Assembly: GCA_020832735.1 (NCBI GenBank)
Contig: JAFIEB010000009.1
Coordinates: 19,456 to 83,455, forward strand
Length of the DNA stretch: 64,000 nucleotides
DNA from: Oceanicaulis sp.
Lineage (GTDB): Bacteria > Pseudomonadota > Alphaproteobacteria > Caulobacterales > Maricaulaceae
Reading direction: 5' to 3'
Shown here: in pieces, positions 19,119 through 26,843 of the stretch
How the letters are laid out: every line of letters begins with the position of its first letter
Position numbering within the stretch: position 1 is the first letter of the stretch
Notes under the pieces: model-generated
What the model was told of the DNA's origin: nothing
Seen by the model: only the letters and a program-made list of their open reading frames with translations
Database searches by the model: none
Translations under genes and position numbers: made by a program

Positions 19119-20047
19119 GCCGCGCTCCGTTCCGCTGCAAGGGTCTCGCAATGGCGGCGCAGGGCGCGCGCCAGGCGCCCGGCCGCCTCCAGCCGTTGTT
19201 TCAGCGGCAGGGCCACGGGCGGCCCCATATCGGTCTTGTTGGCGTCCACGATCCAGATGTCCGCGCTGGCCCGGTCGCGCAGCACGTCCAGCCCGCCCCA
19301 GTCGAGTTTCAGGGCCTGGCAGAAGCGGGCGATCTGGCGGCGCTCTTCAGGACTGAAGGCGTCTTCAGGCGCGGCGAGGCGCACCTCGGCGTTATGATTT
19401 TCAAATCTGCGCGAGGCGGGGCGGCGCTTGATATAGAGCGCCGCGATCTCGCCGCCGATCACCACGCAGCGCAGATCCTCCACCAGCCCGTCGGGCGATT
19501 CGGCGTCGATCAGGCGCTGATAGCAGCGGCCCGGTTCGCGCGGGCAGGGCGCGGTGCGCACCCGCCCGTCATGGGCGCCGTTGGTTTCCGACTTGTCCAC
19601 AAACGGCGCCGTGCAGGACTCGGGATCAACCATCAGCGCGCGCCCGGTCACGGCTTCGAACACGCGCGCCACATGGGTTTTGGAGATATCGGCGCAATCG
19701 AGATTGAGGCCGGGGCCGCGCCATTCGCGCGGGCGCGGGCTCAGCGTGGAGTCGCTGAAGTGAATGAGGATGTCGGCCTTGATCGGGTCTGCGCTCACAC
19801 GCAGGCCGGCGAGCTGGACGGCCGCCCAGAGCTGGTACCAGGGGCGGGGCGCGTACGGCGTGAAGGCGACCGCCGGACCGTCTTTCGCAATGCGCCGGCG
19901 CCGCCATTCGACCGCCAGGTAGAACGGCAGCCAGTGCAGCACATCGCCGATCACGGCGCGCGACAGCTTCACCCGGGCGCCGGTGGCGCGCACGCGCACC
20001 GCGCCGCCGTCGAAATCAAAATCGCGCCACCAGGCTTGCGCGTGCAT
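19115..20047 (-). CDS. Hypothetical protein, possible ATP-grasp-like
   Basis: 310 aa; DWGGLDVLRDRASADIWIVDANKTDMGPP resembles the C-terminal metal-binding region of ATP-grasp proteins. Confidence 0.5.
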   Translation of the reverse strand: MHAQAWWRDFDFDGGAVRVRATGARVKLSRAVIGDVLHWLPFYLAVEWRRRRIAKDGPAVAFTPYAPRPWYQLWAAVQLAGLRVSADPIKADILIHFSDSTLSPRPREWRGPGLNLDCADISKTHVARVFEAVTGRALMVDPESCTAPFVDKSETNGAHDGRVRTAPCPREPGRCYQRLIDAESPDGLVEDLRCVVIGGEIAALYIKRRPASRRFENHNAEVRLAAPEDAFSPEERRQIARFCQALKLDWGGLDVLRDRASADIWIVDANKTDMGPPVALPLKQRLEAAGRLARALRRHCETLAAERSAA

Positions 20048-20172
20048 GCGTGTCGCTCCCTCGGATGCAGCGCACTGTATGCACTTTCAATTCAACTGCA
20101 ATTCACGCCCCGGTGACAGCTGGGATGGCCCGGCCCTTGCTTGGCCGCAGGGCATCAGGACAGGAGGCGCCC

Positions 20173-20397
20173 ATGGGCGAGAGACTTGCCGCCGCCGCGA
20201 TCTGGACCAGCGCCCGGCTGCGCCTGGCGGCGCTGCTGATTCTGGCTGTGACAGCCTTGCGCGTCATCGCCGAGCTGTCCGCAGCCCCGGACGCTGCTGC
20301 GCCTGCTCCGGCGGCTTCATCGGCCATTCAGGGACCGTCAGATACGTCCCGCGGCAGTTCGCTTGCAACCACACGATCCTTGACGCCTGCACTGTGA
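20173..20397 (+). CDS. Possible small single-TM protein
   Basis: 74 aa ORF MGERLAAAAIWTSARLRLAALLILAVTALRVIAELSAAPD, preceded by aggaggcgcc; no homology claimed. Confidence 0.35.
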   Translation: MGERLAAAAIWTSARLRLAALLILAVTALRVIAELSAAPDAAAPAPAASSAIQGPSDTSRGSSLATTRSLTPAL

Positions 20398-20488
20398 TCC
20401 CGCCTGACTGCGGGCTGTTCTTGATCGGACGGCGCGCAGCGCCCACAAAACCGCCTCCCGCAGACCCTGAAGGCAGAACGCGCGCCAC

Positions 20489-21421
20489 ATGATCGGATAT
20501 ATCGCCCGCCGCCTGCTCGTCGCCATACCGACGATTCTCGTCATCATCACGGTGGCGTTCTTCATGATGCGTATTGCGCCGGGCGGGCCGTTCGACATGG
20601 AACAGCCCATGCCCGAACAGATCCGCCAGAACATCCTGGCGCATTTCGGCATGGATCAGCCGCTGTGGAAGCAATACGTCGATTATCTCGCCGGCCTGTT
20701 GCGCGGCGATCTGGGGCCGTCGCTGAAATTCCGCGACAAGACCGTCGCCGACATCATCTCTGAAGGTTTCCCGGTCTCGGCCACGATCGGCCTGTTGTCG
20801 ATCTCGCTGGCGCTGATGATCGGCGGCGTTCTGGGCTCGCTGGCGGCGCTGCGCCAGAACACCTCGACCGATTTCGGCGTTGTGGGTTTCGCCACAGTGG
20901 GTATCGTCATCCCGCCCTTCGTCGTGGGTCCGGTGCTGTCGCTGGTGGTGGGCATTTATCTGGGATGGCTTCCATCGGGCGGGCTTGATCCGCGCCACGG
21001 CATGACGGTTGAACGCCTGATCCTGCCGGTGATCACGCTGGCCCTGCCGCAGATCGCCATCATATCGCGCCTGATGCGCGCCTCGATGATCGAGGTGATC
21101 CGGTCCAACTATATCCGCACCGCGCGCGCCAAGGGCCTGTCGGCCGGCACGGTCATCGTGCGCCACGCCATGCGCAGCGCGATTCTGCCGCTGGTGAGCT
21201 ATCTGGGACCGGCTGCGGCGGCGCTGCTGACCGGCTCCATCGTGATCGAACAGGTCTTCTCCCTGCCCGGCATCGGGCGCCAGTTCGTGTTCGCCGCCTT
21301 GCAGCGCGACTACACTGTGGTGATGGGGGTGGTCATACTTTACGCCAGCCTGATCATCATGCTGAACCTGATCGCGGACCTGCTCTACGCGGCGCTGAAC
21401 CCGAAAGTGAAGTACGACTGA
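20489..21421 (+). CDS. oppB: Oligopeptide ABC transporter permease (OppB/DppB)
   Basis: MIGYIARRLLVAIPTILVIITVAFFMMRIAPGGPFD...RTARAKGLSAGTVIVRHAMRSAILPLV EAA-type loop. Confidence 0.93.
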   Translation: MIGYIARRLLVAIPTILVIITVAFFMMRIAPGGPFDMEQPMPEQIRQNILAHFGMDQPLWKQYVDYLAGLLRGDLGPSLKFRDKTVADIISEGFPVSATIGLLSISLALMIGGVLGSLAALRQNTSTDFGVVGFATVGIVIPPFVVGPVLSLVVGIYLGWLPSGGLDPRHGMTVERLILPVITLALPQIAIISRLMRASMIEVIRSNYIRTARAKGLSAGTVIVRHAMRSAILPLVSYLGPAAAALLTGSIVIEQVFSLPGIGRQFVFAALQRDYTVVMGVVILYASLIIMLNLIADLLYAALNPKVKYD

Positions 21422-22326
21422 TGGTTCTCACCTCCACCCCGTCGGAAAAGGCCGGGCTTCTGGAAAAGAGCGCGGTGCAGGGGCGCTCCCTGTGGGACGA
21501 CGCGCGCGTGCGCATGATGCGCAACAAGGCGGCCGTCGCCAGCATGATCCTGCTGGCCGTGCTGGTGTTCCTGGCGTTCTTCGGGCCGCTTTTGTGGGTG
21601 CACGAGGCCACCGAGATCTATCGCGACCGGGTGCAGATCCCGCCCACGCTCGACAACTGGCACATCTTCGGCACCGACGCCCAGGGCCGAGACCTGTTCG
21701 CGCGAACGCTTGTGGGTTTGCGCATGTCGCTGCTGGTCGGCGTGGTGGCCACGGCGGTCTCGCTGGTGATCGGGGTGTTCTGGGGCGCCACGGCCGGCTT
21801 CCTGGGCGGGCGCGTGGACCAGGTCATGATGCGGATCGTGGACGTGCTGTATTCGATCCCCTTCATCTTCTTCGTGATCATCCTGATGGTCGTGTTCGGG
21901 CGCAATATCATCCTGATCTTCGTGGCCATCGGGGCTGTGGAGTGGCTGACCATGGCGCGCATCGTGCGCGGCCAGACCATTTCGCTGAGAGCCATGGAGT
22001 TCGTGGAAGCGGCCAAGGCCGCAGGCGTGAGCCAGTTCTCCATCATCCGGCGCCATATCGTGCCCAACGTGCTGGGCCCGGTGGTGGTCTATGTCACGCT
22101 GACGATCCCCGCCGTGATCCTGGCCGAAAGCTTCCTGAGCTTCCTGGGGCTGGGCGTGCAGGAGCCGCTCACCTCGCTGGGCAATCTGATCGCCAACGGC
22201 GCGCGGGATATGGAGATCGCCAATTGGACGCTGTTCTTCCCGGCCGCGACCATGATGATCACGCTGTTCTGCTTCAACTTCATCGGCGACGGCCTGCGCG
22301 ACGCGATCGATCCGAAGGATCGCTAA
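21421..22326 (+). CDS. oppC: Oligopeptide ABC transporter permease (OppC/DppC)
   Basis: FGTDAQGRDLFARTLVGLRMSLLVGVVAT...EAAKAAGVSQFSIIRRHIVPNVLGPV...NFIGDGLRDAIDPKDR. Confidence 0.93.
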   Translation: MVLTSTPSEKAGLLEKSAVQGRSLWDDARVRMMRNKAAVASMILLAVLVFLAFFGPLLWVHEATEIYRDRVQIPPTLDNWHIFGTDAQGRDLFARTLVGLRMSLLVGVVATAVSLVIGVFWGATAGFLGGRVDQVMMRIVDVLYSIPFIFFVIILMVVFGRNIILIFVAIGAVEWLTMARIVRGQTISLRAMEFVEAAKAAGVSQFSIIRRHIVPNVLGPVVVYVTLTIPAVILAESFLSFLGLGVQEPLTSLGNLIANGARDMEIANWTLFFPAATMMITLFCFNFIGDGLRDAIDPKDR

Positions 22327-22444
22327 CGGCGCGCAAGTCGTGAGGATTCCGGGCGACGCGATCGATCCGAAGGATCGCTAACGGCGCGCAAGTCGTGAGG
22401 ATTCCGGGCGACGCGATCGATCCGAAGGATCGCTAGCGGCGCGC
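22298..22444. repeat. 55-bp tandem repeat, ~2.7 copies, spanning the oppC 3' end
   Basis: gcgacgcgatcgatccgaaggatcgctaacggcgcgcaagtcgtgaggattccgg recurs with period 55 (acgcgatcgatccgaaggatcgcta at 22301, 22356, 22411); one substitution (taa to tag) in the last copy. Confidence 0.97.
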
Positions 22445-23059
22445 CTATTCGGAGCGGCGCGCCCGGAAGCGGCGCGGATGGTGGCTGAGCGCCATGAAGT
22501 AGGAGCCCAGGGCTCCGGGAATGAGATCGGCGGTCAGTCCTTCCTCCAGACGGCTCCGGCTGACCCGGCCGAACTGGGTGGAATCGGTTTGCACCCAGAC
22601 CTGGCCGTTGGCCAGCGTCACGATGGCGCGTCCGGTGCGGTCATAATTCACGGTGCGCACGGGCAGGGCGCGCATCTCCTCCACACCGCCGTCGGCGCGG
22701 TAGATGATCTGGCTGCCGTCTTGGAGGGTCTCGGTTTCAGCTTCGGCTGATTCGCCGCCGCCCCGGCGCAACAGGCCGGTCAGGCGCTGGACGCCGGGCA
22801 TGGCGATTCCGAAGCTCTCGCGCTCCAGCGCGCGCACCGCCTCGCGCTCGATCACCACCACGTGTCCGGTCTCGACGGCCCGGGCGAACGCCGCCAGCTC
22901 CCGGTCCATGCAGGCCATGCGCTCAGTGTCCGGCTCGACGGCCCGGCACGCCATCAGAGCTGTATAGGCCGGCGATGCGGGTTCGTCCTGGTGGGCAAGT
23001 GCGGCCGGAGCGGCCAGCGCGCTGGCGAGAAGAACGGAGGCGAAGCGGGCGAGGGTCAT
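22445..23059 (-). CDS. Hypothetical exported protein
   Basis: MTLARFASVLLASALAAPAALAHQDEPASPAYTALMACRAVEPDTERMACMDRELA: signal peptide. Confidence 0.6.
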   Translation of the reverse strand: MTLARFASVLLASALAAPAALAHQDEPASPAYTALMACRAVEPDTERMACMDRELAAFARAVETGHVVVIEREAVRALERESFGIAMPGVQRLTGLLRRGGGESAEAETETLQDGSQIIYRADGGVEEMRALPVRTVNYDRTGRAIVTLANGQVWVQTDSTQFGRVSRSRLEEGLTADLIPGALGSYFMALSHHPRRFRARRSE

Positions 23060-23307
23060 GGGATCACCGGTTTTGCTTGCATTCAGATACAGTTCTCTAG
23101 GACATTAAACGCGCGTCAAGAGTTGAGCGTCCATATGAGCGCCACATCGCACGGTCACGGCTTCGGACGGTTCCGGAGCGGTGCGCTTTGCTGCATGATG
23201 ACGCCATGTGGAGCCCGGCTGCAAGAACCGGGCGCGGAGATTCGCATCCGCGTGCAAGCGGATCCGGCGCGGCTTGCACCGGGACGGCAGTTGAGGAGAG
23301 ATACACG

Positions 23308-24942
23308 ATGACCCTGACCCGACGCCTTATTCTAACGGCGGCCGCCGCCGCGGCGGCCGTGACGATGACCGCCTGCGGCGAGCGTGATGACGGAGATGCC
23401 GGTTCGGTTGTCCTGCACCGAGGCAACGGCGCCGAGCCGCTGTCGCTGGACCCGCACCGGGCCCAGGGCGTCTGGGAGAACAATATTATCGGGGACATGT
23501 TCATCGGCCTGTTCACCGATGCGCCCGACGGCTCGCCTACGCCGGGCATGGCCGAAAGCTGGGAAATGGCCGAGGACGGTCTGAGCTGGACATTCGTCCT
23601 GAGGGAGGCGAACTGGAGCGATGGCCAGCCGGTCACGGCGCACGATTTCGTGTTCGCCTTCCGCCGCATCCTCAACCCGCTGACCCTGTCGGAATACTCC
23701 AAGGTCCTCTACCCGATCCGCAATGCGCGTCCGGTCAATCTGGACCCTGAAAACAATCCGTCAGAAACCCTGGGCGTGACGGCGCTGGATGACCGCACGC
23801 TGCGCATCGATCTGGAGTACCCCGCGCCCTACCTGCCCGGGCTCCTGACCCACTACACCACCTTCCCGCTGCCCGCCCATGTGGTGGAGCGCCATGGCGA
23901 CGCCTGGATCCAGCCCCAGAACATCGTCACCAACGGCCCCTACATGCTGGTGCGCTGGCGGGCCAATGACTTCATCCACCTGCAGCGCAATCCCGAGTTC
24001 TGGGACAATGAGAATGTGTGCATCGACGAGGTGTTCTATTACCCGACCGTCGACAATCCGGCCGCCGAACGCCGGGTGCGCAATGGCGAGCTGGATGTGA
24101 ACGCCGACTTCGCGGGCCAGAACCTCCAGTTCCTGCGCCAGCAGATTCCCGACTATGTGCGCGTCCACCCCTATATGGGCCTGACCTATTTCTCCTTTAA
24201 TACGAGCGTGGCCCCGTTCGACGACGCGCGCGTGCGCAACGCCTTGTCGATGGCGATCAACCGCGAGTTCATCGTCGATGAGATCCGCCGTTCGGGCGAA
24301 GATGCGGCCTACAGCTTCGTGCCGCCGACCATCTCCAACTATCCCGGCACGGCGCGCATCAGCTGGGCTGACCAGTCCATGGACGAGCGCCGCGAGCGGG
24401 CGCGCGAGCTTCTGGAGGAGGCCGGGTTCGGACCGGACAATCCGCTGCGCTTCACCTTCTCCCACCGCACGTCGGGCGATAATCCGCGCGTGGCGCCAGT
24501 GGTGCAGCGCGACTGGGCCGAGATTGCGCCCTGGGTGCGCGTCGAGCTGCTCGGCGGCGAGGCGCAGATACATTACGCCAATCTGCGCGCCAGCGACTTC
24601 CAGGTCGGTGATGGCGGCTGGATCGCGGACTATAACGACGCCTACAATTTCCTCTTCCTGGGCGAGAGCGCATCGATCCCGATGAACTATTCGCGCTTCC
24701 AGAACGAGGAATTCGACCGCCTGGTGGCCGAGGCCAACCAGCAGCTGGACCTGGAAACCCGTGGGCGGATGATGGCTGAAGCCGAGCAGATCCTGCTCGA
24801 CGAGCAACCCATCATGCCGATCCACTATCTGGTCAACCGGGCGCTGGTGAATCCGAACGTGACCGGCTGGGTCGATAACGCCAACCATATCCACCGCACG
24901 CGCTATCTGTGCTTTGCGGACCTGGAGCGCGAAGCGCCGTAA
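23308..24942 (+). CDS. oppA: Oligopeptide ABC transporter substrate-binding protein (OppA, SBP family 5)
   Basis: MTLTRRLILTAAAAAAAVTMTACGE lipobox; EPLSLDPHRAQGVWENNIIGDMFIGLFT...WSDGQPVTAHDFVFAFRRILNP. Confidence 0.93.
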   Translation: MTLTRRLILTAAAAAAAVTMTACGERDDGDAGSVVLHRGNGAEPLSLDPHRAQGVWENNIIGDMFIGLFTDAPDGSPTPGMAESWEMAEDGLSWTFVLREANWSDGQPVTAHDFVFAFRRILNPLTLSEYSKVLYPIRNARPVNLDPENNPSETLGVTALDDRTLRIDLEYPAPYLPGLLTHYTTFPLPAHVVERHGDAWIQPQNIVTNGPYMLVRWRANDFIHLQRNPEFWDNENVCIDEVFYYPTVDNPAAERRVRNGELDVNADFAGQNLQFLRQQIPDYVRVHPYMGLTYFSFNTSVAPFDDARVRNALSMAINREFIVDEIRRSGEDAAYSFVPPTISNYPGTARISWADQSMDERRERARELLEEAGFGPDNPLRFTFSHRTSGDNPRVAPVVQRDWAEIAPWVRVELLGGEAQIHYANLRASDFQVGDGGWIADYNDAYNFLFLGESASIPMNYSRFQNEEFDRLVAEANQQLDLETRGRMMAEAEQILLDEQPIMPIHYLVNRALVNPNVTGWVDNANHIHRTRYLCFADLEREAP

Positions 24943-24973
24943 GGCGCACTAACGGCTGGGGGCGGCTTTCAGG

Positions 24974-26233
24974 ATGACCGAACCGGATCTGGAAGCCGCC
25001 GCCCGGACCGCTGCCGAGCACGTTGCTGCGGCCGCCGCCGCCAGCGCCGGGCGCCGCCCCCGGGTGCGCCCGTCCCGGCCAGGGGCGCTGCGTCCGGATA
25101 CGCCAGAGGGCGTCTGCGCCAATTGCGGAGCCCAGCTGATGGGGCCGGTCTGCCACGCCTGCGGCCAGCACGCTGATCTGTATAAGCGACCGGTGTGGCG
25201 CCTGATCGCCGACGGCGTCTCCGACCTGTTCGCACTCGACGGACGCGCAGCGCGCACGGTGTGGGAGATGATGGCCTTTCCTGGCCGGGTCACGCGCGCC
25301 TATCTCAAGGGACAGCGCGGGCGCTTCATTCCTCCCTTCCGGCTCTATCTGATCGCATCGCTGGCGTTTTTCCTGATCCTGCCGCTGGTCAATACGGCCG
25401 GCCCGATGACCGGTTATGATCCTGAGGGCGGCCAGATCGCGCGCGAACGCCTCGACGAGGCGCTGGCCGCGGGAGACATGACCCCCGAGGGTCATCGCGC
25501 CGCCACACAGGCGATCGACGCCTTGGGCGTGTTCGATCCGCGCAACCGGACGGTCACGCCGGCCGGGCCGGCCGCCGGGGAGGAAAGCGGAGCGGCGGAC
25601 GCGCAGGACGCTGCTCCAGAGCCGTCAGATGAGGCGCCAGCGCCAGGCCGGCCATCCACGCCCGAGCCCGATAACAGGACTGTCTTCACCTTCAACATGG
25701 ATGAGGGCCTGAACCCGGCCGCAATCGAGGCGCTGCGCCGGACCTTTGTGCCTGAAGAGTTCGGACTGCCAACGGATTCAGTCACCGGTTCGCGCGCTGC
25801 GCGCACCTTCATCGCCAACCGGCTCGAGCGCTTGGCCAGCCGGCCGGATCGATGGGCGGCGGAAAGCCTGGCCTGGGCGCCGCGCATCATGTTCGTCATG
25901 GTGCCGCTGTTCGCGGTGCTGCTGGGCCTGGCCTATGCCTGGCGGCGCGGGTTTTTGTATTTCGACCATCTGATCACGGCGTTGCATTTTCACGCCGCGA
26001 TCTTCATGGCCATGCTGGCGGCCATGGTGATCAGCCTGGCCACGGGGCCGGGCTGGGCGATGCTGGCCTTCTTCATGTACGCCCACATCTATCTCTACCG
26101 CCTGTTGCGCGTGGTCTATTCCACAGGCCGGGTGCAGGCGGTGATGCGCGTGGCGGCGCTGGACGCGGCCTATGGCTTCCTGATCCTGTTGGGCATGGCC
26201 GCCATTGTGCTTCTGGGCGCCGTCAGCGTCTGA
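24974..26233 (+). CDS. DUF3667 domain-containing membrane protein
   Basis: N-terminal zinc ribbon CANCGAQLMGPVCHACGQ, then TM segments and RGRFIPPFRLYLIASLAFFLILP. Confidence 0.8.
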   Translation: MTEPDLEAAARTAAEHVAAAAAASAGRRPRVRPSRPGALRPDTPEGVCANCGAQLMGPVCHACGQHADLYKRPVWRLIADGVSDLFALDGRAARTVWEMMAFPGRVTRAYLKGQRGRFIPPFRLYLIASLAFFLILPLVNTAGPMTGYDPEGGQIARERLDEALAAGDMTPEGHRAATQAIDALGVFDPRNRTVTPAGPAAGEESGAADAQDAAPEPSDEAPAPGRPSTPEPDNRTVFTFNMDEGLNPAAIEALRRTFVPEEFGLPTDSVTGSRAARTFIANRLERLASRPDRWAAESLAWAPRIMFVMVPLFAVLLGLAYAWRRGFLYFDHLITALHFHAAIFMAMLAAMVISLATGPGWAMLAFFMYAHIYLYRLLRVVYSTGRVQAVMRVAALDAAYGFLILLGMAAIVLLGAVSV

Positions 26234-26303
26234 GCGGCCTTGACGCGGCGCGCGCGCGCCGGAATGTTCGGCGCTCATCCCACACGAGGGCCGGGGCCAG
26301 ATC

Positions 26304-26834
26304 ATGCAGTCGCTCAAAGACGCCATCCGCACCATTGCGGACTATCCCAAGCCGGGCATTCAGTTCCGCGACGTCACGACCCTGCTGGGCGATGCGCGCG
26401 CGTTTCGCCAGGCGGTGGATGCGATGGTCCAGCCCCATGCCGGCGCCAAGATCGACAAGGTGGCCGGCATCGAGGCGCGCGGCTTCATCCTGGGCGGGGC
26501 CGTGGCGCACCAGCTCTCGGTCGGCTTCGTGCCGGTGCGCAAGAAGGGCAAGCTGCCCCACAAGACGCTGAGCCAGTCCTATGAGCTGGAATACGGGGTG
26601 GACGAGGTGGAGATCCACGCCGACGCCGTGGCTCCCGGCGAAACCGTCCTTCTGGTGGACGATCTGATCGCCACCGGCGGCACGGCGGAGGCCGCGATCC
26701 GGCTTCTGCGCCAGGCCGGCGCCAAGGTGATCGGCGCCAGCTTTGTAGTCGATTTGCCCGAGCTGGGCGGCGCGGCGCGCATCGAGGCGATGGACGTGCC
26801 CTGCGTCTCGCTGGTCGCCTATGAGGGCCATTAG
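26304..26834 (+). CDS. apt: Adenine phosphoribosyltransferase
   Basis: [27 protein letters not shown]...[24 protein letters not shown]. Confidence 0.96.
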   Translation: MQSLKDAIRTIADYPKPGIQFRDVTTLLGDARAFRQAVDAMVQPHAGAKIDKVAGIEARGFILGGAVAHQLSVGFVPVRKKGKLPHKTLSQSYELEYGVDEVEIHADAVAPGETVLLVDDLIATGGTAEAAIRLLRQAGAKVIGASFVVDLPELGGAARIEAMDVPCVSLVAYEGH

Positions 26835-26843
26835 CGCTGGAGC

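Noticed and set aside
22298-22444. 55-bp repeat as a CRISPR array
   Set aside because: Copies are directly adjacent without variable spacers and include coding sequence and a stop codon of oppC; no cas genes nearby.
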